Of a stretch of DNA of 64,000 bases, positions 22,945 through 35,000 are shown piece after piece. Within the stretch, counting starts at the first letter, position 1, and the number at the start of each line of letters is the position of its first letter. The notes below the pieces were generated by a model. That model saw only the letters and a program-made list of their open reading frames with translations, was not told where the DNA came from and ran no database searches. The translations under genes were made by a program, and so were the position numbers. The stretch is from Hesseltinella vesiculosa (lineage: Eukaryota > Mucoromycota > Mucoromycetes > Mucorales > Cunninghamellaceae): positions 558,001 through 622,000 of the forward strand of contig MCGT01000004.1 in assembly GCA_002104935.1 (NCBI GenBank), written 5' to 3'.

Positions 22945-24540
22945 AGCTAGATCAGCATACGTTTTTTTTTATGCCTTTCTTTTCCTCAAGTGTCAATGGC
23001 TCTCTCTCTCTTTTTTTTTTTTTGCCCCACGCTCATCTCCATTGACAGTACCGTACAATAAAACAATGAAAGACGTGTCCGTCGAAAGAGTGCTACAACA
23101 AGCTGCAACCGTTCAAATTGCGCACGTCCGTCTGCTTTGACATCGTGCTGGACGTCAGGTTCATTGCCCGAACTGATGGCGATGCACAAACCGTGTTTGA
23201 TTCAGAAAGTTGTCTCTTTCCCATCGTCATCTACTACCCAAAATTTAAAAAAAAAAAAAAAAAAAGAGCGCGACTACTTGATTTTTTTTCTTTTCAGGGC
23301 TAACGTTTCCAGTGGCATGGTGGGTGCCAGTGACGTGCAAAGTAAAAAATTGCTAGATAAAGAGGAGTGGCTCTTTTTTTTTTACTTACATAATCATTGA
23401 GCACGTCCATTGAATAAACAAATGCTTTGACGAACTTTCAAAATGGGGGGGGGTCATGCTTGTGTTCATCTTTGTCCGTCATGAATGACCGCCATTCGTG
23501 GTGGCCAGAAGCCGCGATCTGCCCAAAAACGGGCAAACAGCCCCATTCCCAGATTTTCCACGGTCGCACCTCTGCAACACGTCGGAGGCAGTGTGGTGCC
23601 ATTCAAGTGACACCCTGATTGTTTTTTCACCCACTGTTGCAACCCTGAGACGTTGCGCAGGCGACGCCAACCACAAGAAATGGCCGCCCAGCCATTTTGG
23701 TTGGAAACCGCATATCTATTGCTTGCTATTGTTCTGGACTATCTTATCCGGAAGCATTGCGGTGTTTTCTCACCATGAGTTCTCATCGCCTGGTGCTCTT
23801 TGGAAAGTTGGCATCCGTAGGACATGGCCATGGGCTATGGATGGTCTGAGTTGGCGGAGATAGAATACTCACTGGTCATTTTTTTTCAGTAACTTACGAG
23901 AGGATTAGCTTCGTTGGCTGGGCTGTCATCACTCATTTTTTTTGTCAGCATGGTTACGTTTCAGTAGCCGTAAAAAACTTGAGGTTGATCGAGTATGATC
24001 AAGCGTACACTTCAAAATCGACCCTAAATTTTGGCTACGGCAGGCTGAGATAAGTACGGTGGTGATTTAAAGGATGGATCTCTTCACTGTGGCGTAGACC
24101 GAGAGCAGCACACACATGGTCTTCTCAGGCTTTGGCAAAGGCAAAAAAACGAAGCAGCTGGCAATGTATCTGGCAAATGCTGTCAAAATAGATCAAGCCA
24201 TAGGCGCTGGAAACTGATTGGAGCGGTGTATCACCTGGGTGAGTCTGATTTAGAGAAAAATAAAAAAGGGGGTGGAGGACCCGACTCTTGAAGAACAAGA
24301 AGCCGTTAAGATGGATGGGCGAGTTTCAATGAACAGGTGGATTTGTCACAAGCTGACAAGAGATGAGTGTGGGGGGAGAGGGGAAAGAAATTTCCCGAAT
24401 GGGGTGGCTGTTGTTTACTTCATTGTTTGGAAGCCAAGCAACACTTTTTATAAAAAAAAAAGAGATGACTCTTCTCTACTTGTTTTTCTTGAAAAGGTTA
24501 AGCAGCTTGTTTTTTTTTTCCTGGGTGTTTAGAAAAAGGC
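22945..24540. other. intergenic region, no supported gene
   Basis: About 1.6 kb with A/T tracts. Around 23066-23250 there are coding-like fragments in two different frames (QQAATVQIAHVRLL, and PFKLRTSVCFDIVLDVRFIARTD), but no splice solution joins them to a start and a stop. A hydrophobic 32-codon frame (WLETAYLLLAIVLDYLI) starts near 23680 with no supporting context. The rest shows nothing recognisable. Confidence 0.4.
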
Positions 24541-24954
24541 ATGCAGCCGATGAACGTGTTTCTTCAAGTCCCGGCTCCGACGGCGTCGATCTCCTCTCCA
24601 ACAAAGCAGCGACACAGCGGCTCAGCATCATGGGCGGCTCTGGTCAGTCCATTGCCAGAAGATGACACGAGCTACCCATCGACCCCAACCAAGAAGAAGA
24701 AAAATGTCCGCCCGGGGTCCCCCCAAGAAGGTGGGCATTGTCACCGGTGCTGTCAATTGCAACGTGAAAAGGAAACCTGGCTGCAACAGTACCATCAACA
24801 AAAGGAAATCAGTCTGCGTGCCGAGCACGCCATGCACAAGATGCAACTGGAATTAGAAGAATTGTCAGCCAGCTTGTTTGCGGCTGCCAATCAAATGGTG
24901 GCCAGTGAGAGACGAGCTCGGTTGGCGATGGAAAAAGAAATGGAGCAGCTTTGA
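24541..24954 (+). CDS. small Sec2-like coiled-coil protein
   Basis: Single exon of 137 residues. The first 65 are Ser/Thr/Pro/Lys-rich. Next come HCHRCCQLQREKETW and a coiled coil running to the end, with ELEELSASLFAAANQMVAS and ERRARLAMEKEMEQL. The LEELSASLF..AN.MV..ER pattern is the hallmark of the Sec2/Rabin8 Rab-GEF helix that activates Sec4/Rab8 in secretion. The protein is far shorter than Sec2 and holds only one such helix, so it could be a truncated paralogue or a regulator. The ATG at 24541 is the first in frame. A TTTAG acceptor just upstream leaves room for an unseen 5' exon. Confidence 0.6.
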   Translation: MQPMNVFLQVPAPTASISSPTKQRHSGSASWAALVSPLPEDDTSYPSTPTKKKKNVRPGSPQEGGHCHRCCQLQREKETWLQQYHQQKEISLRAEHAMHKMQLELEELSASLFAAANQMVASERRARLAMEKEMEQL

Positions 24955-25363
24955 ACTCCTCCATTTTTTTTTTTATTTATATGATGCGTTGAGCTAAAAA
25001 TAAAAATACCCATGCAGTCCGACTTTCTTTAGAAGAGGTTAGAATGGATCCTTTTGGTGGAACGTTGCACGACTGCCTTGGATTATTGTCAAGGTGACCC
25101 ATTTGGCAAGTCGTGATGTGGTGACCAAGGTCTTGCAGTTTGGAAATTAAAAAAAAAAAAAAAAAATCTCCGCCCAAGAAAAGAGGATGGGTCACCTCTT
25201 TTTTTTTGAAATGGGTTTCAGTCAAGGAAGGAGGGGTAAGGGAAGAAGGCAAGTAAAATGATGGGATGAGAGGCAGGATGGGCTAGCTGAAAGATGGACG
25301 ATTTTGTTTTTCTTTTGCTACCATCTTTTTTGATTTTCTCCTGTTACGCTTGAAATTTAAGCC
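24955..25363. other. intergenic, 3' and 5' flanks
   Basis: AATAAA-like A/T at 24998-25008, then an A run at 25148-25166 and the short T-rich leader of the next gene. No gene seen. Confidence 0.4.
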
Positions 25364-25681
25364 ATGGTGTCCTTTGCAACGGTGGGTTGCCTTTTTACGT
25401 TACTTATACCGGCGGTGGTGGGCTACAATGGCGACCCTTATAGCGGCATTGTGCTGTATGCTGAAAAAACCGGCATTCGATCAGGTGTGCTTAGTGCAGA
25501 TCATCGATGTCAGTCGTATCCCGTTCAATTTCCTACTCATGAAATCGCCAATGCCGGCCGCGGAGGCTGTTCCCTTTGGACGGAGGAAGACTGCCAAGGG
25601 TCATTGTATGTGGTGCCATCTCATTATGCCATCCAGCCACCCAATGGCGTCACCTTTAAATCCGTTATATGTTCAAAATAA
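25364..25681 (+). CDS. small secreted Cys-containing protein, crystallin-like
   Basis: Single exon, 105 residues. Residues 1-20 (MVSFATVGCLFTLLIPAVVG) form a signal peptide with likely cleavage before YNGDP. The mature part has four Cys: HRCQSY, GGCSLW, EEDCQGS and VICSK. The spacing and the WTEEDCQGSLYVV and FKSVIC blocks recall beta/gamma-crystallin-like folds of small fungal and bacterial secreted proteins, but the match is weak. Exported and probably disulfide-linked. It sits between two unrelated genes with its own short leader. Not claimed as an effector or toxin. Confidence 0.65.
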   Translation: MVSFATVGCLFTLLIPAVVGYNGDPYSGIVLYAEKTGIRSGVLSADHRCQSYPVQFPTHEIANAGRGGCSLWTEEDCQGSLYVVPSHYAIQPPNGVTFKSVICSK

Positions 25682-25827
25682 AGAGCCTCGGTTTGGTGGG
25701 CAAGACCGTCGGACGGGTGCAGATGGATAGCCGTCGATCCCCGACAAGCTTATTGGCAATATTGTTTTGCATCTACGCAGATTTTAATATTACACACAAT
25801 GGAATGGATTGGGGGAGTGATGTGACA

Positions 25828-27348
25828 CTAATGCTCAGAGGGTTTTTTTGTCATGATTCTTCCTAATGAAGCACAACGTTGGACAAAAGAGGAAGAGGGG
25901 GTGGGGATGGGGTCGCTCAGGAGCGAGGAGTCGGTGCTGGCGATGGAGGCATTGCTGTGGGAGGAGGGTCGGCGGTGCTGGAGGGTGTAGGTGATGCGGG
26001 TGAGGGCGGATTTGGAGCGTTTGGGGGGTGAGGGAGGAGCGAGGGAAGTGGCGATGTCGTTGAGAGAGAGGCTCATTCGTTCTTGGTTGATATGCAGGGG
26101 ATCTTGATCTTCTTGAGGGGGGGACAAGGACCAAGAAGGGTATGGCTTGCTTTGTTGGGAGGTGTTGGAGGAGCAAGTGGTGGAGGAGGAAGAACGGCGG
26201 ATGAGGGCGCCGGGGTGGCCAGGGTCATGAGGGGTTTGGGGTAAAGGTTTGTTTGGAGGCTGGGTATGCAGTTTTTGATCACCAGAGACCAAGGCAGCCA
26301 AGCGACGGATGGATTTTTTTTTGCCTAGGCTACCGAGGAGCGGTTTCTTCTTGTGAGGTTTTGGCGGTTGCAGCAAAAAGGCAGGAGGAGCCGTGGGGGG
26401 TGGCGGTGGAAAGGAGATGTGGTGGGTGGATGGGTCAGCCAGGCCCTCTTCGAGCGTAAAGGCTTCAAAGGCGGGAATGAGATTCATAAAGGAATCGGAC
26501 GAATAGCGTTGCGAAGCCCGTTTCCGGCTATTCGTGGGCAACCGTCGTTTGAAAGGAAGCTCGGGCAGAGTGGGGGCGGTGTTGAGGTCGAGCGTGGTGT
26601 CGACTTGGAAGTCCATATTGAACATGGTCATGAGTTCCGAGGCCCAGGCTTGCGAACCCTGCGCAGGTAGGCCGACGTCGCTTGTCCAGCTCAGACGTTT
26701 GCTCCGGATGGTGATGCGAGAAGCCCGCTTTTTCTTCTTCCGCTGGTGATCCTCGATGGGAGATGGGGAGGGAGGGAGAGGTTTGTCAACGTTGGCGAGC
26801 CAGTCCACCGACGCTGAAGCATTGGTTTGTGAATACAGAAGAGAATGCTGCATCACAATGGGTGTGGATTGGTCGTTGGGGGTCAGGATTTCGTCTTCTT
26901 GCCACAGGTCATCGTCTTCTTCATCTTCATCCAAGTGGATAGGCTGAAAGGCTTCCATGGTTTGAATGTATTGAGCAAAAATATCCTCCAAATCATCTTG
27001 CGTCATCTGACCAAGGGACCTGCAGGGAAAAAAAAAAAAGAGTTAAGAAGGCGGCTGCTCAAAATAAAAACTTTCTTACTCTGGAGTAAAAAACGACCAG
27101 CGTCGCATTTGATCCAACCATTCAGGAGGGGTATCGGTATAAATGGCATCGGCCATGTTCTTGATGAGGGCCGTTTTACGCAAGGTATCGATTGTTGGGG
27201 GAGAAAAGGTCAACTGAGCAAGTTTGTAGTTTGAAATGGCGGCTAGTTGGATAGGGTTGTCTCGTTCCAGCAGAGTGGACAAGAGCACCTGTGAGGCGGT
27301 TTTTGGATAAGGAACATGGCCTGTTCCGCACAAAGAAGTCACTGCCAT
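25828..27348 (-). CDS. Ser/Pro-rich protein, 486 aa, unknown
   Basis: Two exons (27348-27080 and 27019-25828) join in frame. I do not recognise it. The first 110 residues look ordered: NPIQLAAISNYKLAQLTF, PPEWLDQMRRWSFFTPE and DLEDIFAQYIQTMEAFQPI. They are followed by an acidic DEDEEDDDLW stretch. The remaining 350 residues are disordered and Ser/Pro/Lys-rich, with basic patches (RKKKKRASRITIRSKR, PHKKKPLLGSLGKKKSIRR) that could be nuclear signals or membrane-binding segments. Several S-x-x-L and PxxP motifs occur. The start at 27348 is the first ATG of the frame. Confidence 0.7.
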
Positions 27349-28132
27349 AATATGATATACATATACAGAAAAAAAGACAAAAAGATTATAATGAACGGAA
27401 TGAGTGTGATGGTTTTATAAAAATTGCTAGTAAAAAAGAGGAGAAGGGAACGAAAAAAAAGGGGTTGGAAAAAAATTGGATTTTGTTTGTTTTCACAGCT
27501 CGTGGTGACACAAGAACCTTTTTTGCTGGGCTCAATACCCTTTTGCAGCTCCCCCCATACAAAAATCCGTCCCTTGCATTCTAGACCCCAGCTGCAACCT
27601 TTCCTTTTGTCAAAAAACAGGAAGATTTATGAAACATCATGTCTGCACCATCTCATCCTTAGCAAAGAGTGATATAAAAAGTGTTGTGATTCCCAAAATA
27701 AGGCGAGAGAGCATTTTTTATTCTTTGTGCCACCGCATTCAAAAAAGTTTCATCGTCTTTTGCAAAAAAAAAGAATATTAAAAAAAATGGATTGCCGCTT
27801 GAAGTGATGCAGACTCAAGCGCCGCTGATTGGCCATACCCAGCCAATCAACATGGAATCGATGAGTGGAATAAAGTAAAGTAGCACTACCAGTCAGAAAG
27901 ATGAGGATGCCCTGAGGTGTCGTCGACTACAGTAGGCCTGCTAAAATTTCGCCCAGTTCATTCCAATGACACTGGTGCGTCGCCGTCCATACAGCATTTT
28001 GCCTCGAAGAAGAGGTTTCCTTTTTTGATAGGTGGCGCATTCACGATGATCAGGCCAGTAAAAAACTCGAGCTCATTCTTTTTTTTTGCCCATGGATGAT
28101 GCCTGTTGACTTCCTTTTTATAGACCGGTCCA
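27349..28132. promoter_or_regulatory. upstream region with a CCAAT dyad
   Basis: No gene is supported. It contains TGATTGGC at 27826-27833 and its exact reverse complement GCCAATCA at 27842-27849, separated by 8 bp: two CCAAT boxes in opposite orientation. These lie about 480 bp upstream of the minus-strand gene at 27348. The rest is A/T-rich. Confidence 0.5.
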
Positions 28133-28831
28133 ATGACAACGACACGAGTGAGCCACAGTGTCACCAAGGACCTGCCCTCCCAGGGCGGTGTGCCTGCGAG
28201 CATGTTTCGCCACAAATGCAGGAAGATGGCTGTCCCGTTGAAGAATCATTTACTTCAGCAACCTCGAACAACGGCAAAACCAAGGACACTTGTTGATGGT
28301 ATTTTCCGGCCAACATCTTCACTGGCTCTGTTTCCCCACCGACCTATGGCGCTGCTGTCTTGGGTAGGATCAAGCCTGTTTCTTTGGGTGAAAACAACCA
28401 TGCCTCGAGTAGATCCTTTGACAATAGCCTCTAGACGCGTATGGGACAGTGTGCCTGGGGATGCTCTCGGCGGCGAATGTCCAGAAACACTGCCATTATC
28501 GGGTCACGCACGACCAAGTCGACACGGCAGCACCAGTGTGCTGCTGGGTCCGTTTCATGCAGTGACAAGAAACAGCATCTCTGTCCCATTTGATGCAAGA
28601 ACGCAGGTCCAGAGATTGACTGAACGTTAGGCAGGTGTAAAGGGATTGGGACCATCCTGGTGTAGTTTGTGGCAACTGCGGACAGAGCGCGATTCTAACG
28701 CAGCTCAAAATACGGTAATTTATTCACTGAACAAGCTGGAAGCCCAAGGCCTTCAAATGATCCCTGACCAAGATGGCTCGGCCATCCCCTACCCACCCCC
28801 AATTGTACAATATGAAAAAGCACGAGCGTAG
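28133..28831 (+). CDS. possible hypothetical gene (uncertain)
   Basis: An open frame runs from ATG 28133 to a TAG at 28628. If an intron is taken from 28625 (GTTAGG) to 28702 (TTCTAACGCAG), it continues as PQNTVIYSLNKLEAQGL, then PDQDGSAIPYPPPIV, and stops at 28831; AATAAA follows at 28901. The N-terminal part is basic (MFRHKCRKMAVPLKNHLL). No family is recognised. Other frames in the same stretch also look coding-like (for example PANIFTGSVSPPTYGAAVL), so this may be a decayed gene. Treat the model as tentative. Confidence 0.3.
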
Positions 28832-29085
28832 AGCGTGCCATGTGTGCATTTTTCTTTTTTGATTGGCTTTTGCTTGCCTTTTTCCCTTCCGAAAAAAAAA
28901 ATAAACGGACTTTTTCTTATTTTTTTTTTTGGAGCAATTTGTCTGGATTAACAACACTTCGCACCTGGACCATCATCTATCGTCAGCTTACTAATCATTC
29001 TCACTGTCATCATTGCATTTACTTGTCATTGCCTACATCTGTTCCCTTTCATTCGTTAACATAGAGTGTATTGTATAAAACGATC

Positions 29086-32000
29086 ATGAACCATTCTCTT
29101 GCATCTAACAAGGAATCACGAACGTTGACCAACATCGTCAAGGCTCAAATGGTTTTGCTGCTATCCAAGTTAAACAAGAACAATTATGAACAAACAGTCA
29201 AAGAGATGCAATCAGTAAATCATACGAGAAAGGGAGTGCAGGAAAAAAAAAAAAAAAAAAAAAAGGGAGTCGGGCCTACGTGACTTGGGCGGTCTGAGCT
29301 TGCGTGTGTTTGTGATGTTTCTCCTTTGGTGCTTAATTTTTTTTTTCTTTGCTCTCTTTATTTTTTTTAGGTTGTTGATACTTACGGTGAAGATATACGA
29401 CAACATCTTATCCGGTTCCTCCTTTTAGAACTCTATCCAGCAACCCATCCACATCAACGTGCTTCACACCCTTTGGATTTATATCATCAGCTTTTGAAAG
29501 ATATTTCCCCATCCAATTCGGTCACCAGTTTTACGGAAGCTTTCCTCCTATTTATAACATCTTCATCTGTTTCGATTGATCTTGCCTCACTTTTTCAATC
29601 CACTCACTTTTGCCTCGTTGACAAGCTCTGCATTTGTGCTCGACTCGTTCAACTCGCTCCTCAACCTTCCCTCGTTCAGCAAGGTAAAAAAAAAATTATA
29701 ATAAACAATCAAAACAAAAAGCAAAAAGCTCACTCTTTTTTTTTCTTTTCATTGCTAGCGTCATCCTTCGTTGACGATCACTTTGCTGAAGCTCTCACCG
29801 TCCTTGCATCTCAACTTGCTCAAGTCACACCTACTGCCCTAGTTTGGTTGTTTACATTGATCGATTCCAAGTCGCCTGTTCTCGCCCATCAAGACACCGC
29901 TTCCTTTTGCTCCATTGTCCAGCAATACTATCAACATCAACCCATTCCCCCTCCTCTTGAACCTTTTGTCATGTCATCGTAAGTTTCAATGACACACCAT
30001 CATGGCCGCTCACCTCTTTTTAACCCCGGCTTAGGTCCAATGGTGATACTGAAGAAGGATTGTTGAGCAAGTTACTTTTAGAAGCCGGCTATGAATGTTG
30101 TGCTTCCACCGCATCTGTCAAGGATCTGTTCGATAAGGTCAACAAGAAAATCGAAGAAAAGGATATCGCTGAATGCTTGGGATGCATGGCTCGCACATAT
30201 ACCAACATGACCGGCGTCGGTGGCTCCCTCTCCAGCTCCAACTGGGGCGTCGAAAACTTTGTCACTGTCGTCAAACAAGTCGCTCCCGATCTAGATTGGC
30301 ACAACGTTATTCAGCACTTGGACTATGAACATTTCTTCATCTATGACGCCAAAGGTCTCGACACTCTCATCCGTGCTTGGAAAGAATGTCCCATCGTACG
30401 ACCTCTCTTTTATTTTTTAAAAAAAATCACTCACCCATCCTCTCTCATTGATAGGAGGACCCATTCCCTGCCAACAAATTCTTTGGTCAATGGAAAAACC
30501 TCAAAGGTCAATTGAGCGCCCTGTACCAAATGGCCAATGTCTCACCCGATGTCCTCAGCCTCATGGCCTGCTCAAAACGCACAGTCATTGATGTCGACGA
30601 CTTCAAAAACTCCAACCAAAGCTTCCGTGCCATGGCCACCCAGCTCGTTATCTCCCAACTCAATTCTTTAGACCTGATCGAGTGTGTTGTTCACCTTGCC
30701 GAAACCGCCGTTGCCGATGATGTTGCCGTGTTTTTGGAAAAAATCACGCACAAGTCTCCCGAACTCGTCTTCATGGCCTTGATTCAAATCCAGGTAAGAA
30801 ACAAAAAAAAAAAAAATACCTCACTGCCTCTGGCTCGGTCGCTGACTCCCTTTTTTCTCCTGTAGCCGATCCAATCGAATGTGCACAAAGAATTACTGCG
30901 CCGTTTGCTCATGGTGTACTTGAATGGCAATGCCGGCAGCGCCTTTGTTCTAACCAAACTGTTCCAAGTCAATCCTGATTTATTGGCAAAGAGCCTTTTG
31001 GAGCTCTACAATAATGATGCCACCTCATTGACCCGCATCTTGGATACCACACAGGAACTCAAGGTAAAAGGTCGTTACAGTAGAGGTAGCAGAAAAGAAA
31101 GGGTGTTCACCCCTCCTTCTTTTTAGATCTTGTCTCAAATGTTGGATGCCCAGCCAGTGTATTTTGCTATTGACCTCGCTGCCTTGGCCTCACGTCGTGA
31201 ATACCTCAACTTGGAAAAATGGCTACAAGACAAGATCTCAGAATTCAAAGACGCCTTTATCCGCTCCTGTTTGGAATTCTTGGCCCAAAAGATCTCGGCC
31301 GAAATGTCTCGTCAAGAAACCAATGCCCCACCCACTACCATTCCTTTATCCCTTGAAAGCATGGCCACCTTTCTCAAAGTGCTGTCTGAAAGGTAAAGAA
31401 AGCAGAAAAGACGCAAATAGACGACGCCGGTGTTCACATCCCTTTTAAAATGACAATAGTACCACGACGCAGGATAACATGGAAATGCTCAAAGAGGTGC
31501 AAAGTGTCTGCTTGCAAACGTATCCCAAGCTGATGAATTTACGTATGCAAGCCGAACCTGGGTCAACTGGGGGCGAAGTGTCCTTCAAACAAGACGTCGA
31601 AGACGAAGCCAATTCCTACTATGAACGTGTATACAGCGGCAACATGTCGGTGGACGAGATGATCGAACGCCTCAAGGTCTTTAGCAAGTCCAAGAACTCT
31701 CACGAGCAAGACGTGTTCGCCTGCATGATCCACAACCTGTTTGACGAGTACCACTTTTTCTCAAAGTACCCCGACCGTGAACTCGCCATCACCAGCTTCT
31801 TATTTGGCGCTCTGATCCAACACCAGCTTGTGTCGTACGTGCCCCTGGGCATTGCTCTCCGCTGTGTGCTCGATGCACTGCGCAACCCTCCTGGCACCAA
31901 GATGTACAACTTTGGCACCCAAGCCCTCGCCCAGTTCCAATCCCGTCTGCCCGAATGGCCCCAGTACTGCGCTCACCTGCTACAAATCCCCCACCTGCAA

Positions 32001-35000
32001 CACTCCAATCCCGATCTCGTACGCATGATCAACGCCAGCATGCAATCCAGCCAAGTGCCTTCTGGCCAAGACGACGGCACCATGATGCCCAACGCTGCCG
32101 CCATTGCCTTGCCGCTCACCGGCACTGCCACACCTTCAACCAACCTCCCTGGTCTCACCGCCGGTCTCATGGCTGCCGACGGCCCCAGCCTTGCTGCTCA
32201 GAGCCCAGCTGGGGCTTCGACCCCTCAGCAATCGCTCCGACCCGTTGTCTTCACCTCTGTTCATGTGCCTACCTTACCTCAGGAGAAAGTCGACGGCGCC
32301 GTCGTCGAAGTCGACTATGAACCGCCCTCCGAAGCCACCCAGGACAAGATCCTCTTCACCATCAACAATCTCGCCCGCAACAACATGGATACCAAGCTGA
32401 TCGAGCTCAAGGAAAATCTCGATAAGCATGCCTACCAATGGTTCTCCAACTACCTGGTCGTCAAACGCGCCAGCATCGAGCCCAACTACCACGATCTGTA
32501 CCTGCTCCTCCTTGACGCCATCGACAGCCGCCTCTTGCGTGAACACGTCTTCCGCGAAACCATCGCCAATATCCAAATCCTTCTTAACTCTGAAAAAACC
32601 GTCTCCTCCTCCTCGGAACGCAGCCTCCTCAAGAACCTCGGTTCCTGGCTCGGTGGCATGACCCTTGCCCGCAACAAACCTATCCGCCACAAGAACATCG
32701 CCTTCAAGGTATCATCAACTTCAGTCGTCGTCATGCCATCGTGGAAAAGTGCTTACTTTTTTTTTTCTATAGGAATTGCTCTTGGAAGGGTACGATAATA
32801 ACCGATTGATCGTGGTTATTCCTTTTGTGTGCAAGGTTCTGGAACAATGCAGCAACAGCAAGGTATTCAAGCCACCCAACCCCTGGTTGATGGCCATTCT
32901 CAAGCTGCTGGTGGAACTGTACGAATTTGCCGACCTCAAATTGAATCTCAAATTCGAAATCGAAGTCCTATGCAAGAGTCTGTCGTTGGAATTAAAGGGT
33001 AAAAAAAAAAAAAAAGAATGGCCGACAGAATGATAAATCGCTCATACTCCCTTTTTTTTGACATAAGATATCGAGGCAACGAATGTACTGAAGAACCGAC
33101 GAGCTCGTGAAGCCGCTGCGGCTGCCCAACGCAACCCAGTGATTGACGCTCTAGCTAAAGGCGATGTGTCCCTTCTACGTGGCCCTGCACAATCGCCACT
33201 CCACACCGCTCTTGTAGGCAACATCGAACCCAGTGACATGGAGGATGGCCAGATCGCCCTACCCAACCTGGCCCCCTACCTTACATTCAACCCCCAAGTC
33301 ATCTTATACTCTGCTCAACCTGCCACCAAACGTCTTGTTTTGCAAGCCATCAACCGCTCCATTCGCGAGGTTCGCACCTGAAAAATGACAGTGATCTCTC
33401 TCTGACACTCATTTATATCTCTGTAGATCATCGAACCTGTGGTGGAACGCTCGGTGGCCATTGCCGCGGTGTCGACCCGTGAATTGGTCGCCAAAGACTT
33501 TGCAATGGAATCTGACGAAAATAAGATGCGCAAGGCTGCTCATCTGATGGCTCAAAACTTGGCCGGAAGTCTGGCCATGGTCACCTGCAAAGAACCTCTA
33601 CGCTTGACACTGATGACCAACTTGCGCAACATTCTCCTGTCCAATGGTTTGGCAGATGTAATCAGACCTCCCTTTTTCTGCATGAAACTCAATTTTTTCC
33701 ATTTTCTAGAACTTGGTGGAACAAGCTGTGCATTTAACAGTGTCAGACAATTTGGATTTGGTATGCGCGGTGATTGAAAAGGCTGCCATGGAAAAGGTGA
33801 CGCTCGAAGTGGATGAATGCTTGCTGGCAGCCTACACCAACCGCAAGAAACACCGTGAACAGCGCCCTGGTCAGCCTTTTTACGACCTGGATGTTTTGTC
33901 CGCCTCTCGTTTCCCTGGCTCGCTCCCAGAACCCCTGCGCACCAAACCTGACGGATTACAAGCTGGTCAGCTGCGCGTGTATGAAGACTTTGCTCGCATC
34001 TCCCGTGTCGCTCCTCCACCTGCTGGAACAGCAACCGGTGCGACCGGCTCTGCCGGCGGACCTCCTTTGATGAACCCGGTGGCCAACTATCCTAATGCAG
34101 CTGCTGGTTATGCCGGGGCTGTGGTGGGTGGCATGATGCCCGACACCAATGCCGCTGCTTTGGATTTCGAAAATGCCTCTGGTATGCAACCCTCGGCCAT
34201 GGCTGCCATGTACCATCAACATCAGCAGCAGCAGCAACAGCAGCAACAACAACAACAACAAGTCAGTGTGCATCAAATTCTCGACCGGTTTGGCCAATGC
34301 ATGATTGAGCTCGAAGCCCTGGTGTCGTCACCACAAATGGCCCAGTACACCAACTTCCAGTCCTTGCCACCTATGCACGACATCCTGACCATCCTGCGCC
34401 AGATCCCGATGCTTGCCCACGCCAGCTTCGACAAGACCGAGGCTGCCCGTACCTTTGCCCAGAAGGTTGTCCAAGTCCTGTACAAGGCTGAAACGCAGTT
34501 GGCCCGTGAAATGTACGTGGTGCTTTTGGAGCAGCTGTGCGATGTGTCGCCTAACGTTGGCACGCTGGTGACGCAGTGGTTGACCCATGCTGATGACGAA
34601 CGCAAGTACAACGTGCCGGTGACAGTGGCATTGATCAAGGCCGGCCTGATCAATCTCCCTGAACAAGATCAAGAACTGGCCCTGCTGATTGACAGCGGCC
34701 GTAACAGTGCCATTGACTTTACTGCGCGCTTGATTTATGCCTGCCTGTTCACCGACGACAATGCCCCACTGATTGCCCGCCAAGACTTTGCCGCCTCACT
34801 TGACGCCTTTTCCCGTCTACGCGGCAATATGCCTGAGGGCGTGTTGATGCTCCTGGAAGAAATGCGACGAAAGGCCGCTGCCCTATCCCAAGCGCAGCAA
34901 CCTCAGCAGCAACAACAACAACCTCAGCCCCTGCCCATGCCTTTACCCCAACCACCCTTGCTCCCTCAGCAACAACAGCAGCAACAACAGCCTCCTCCTC

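Noticed and set aside
23680..23780. Hydrophobic 32-codon frame as a membrane peptide
   Set aside because: No conservation evidence, no leader or poly(A) context, and the size is expected by chance.
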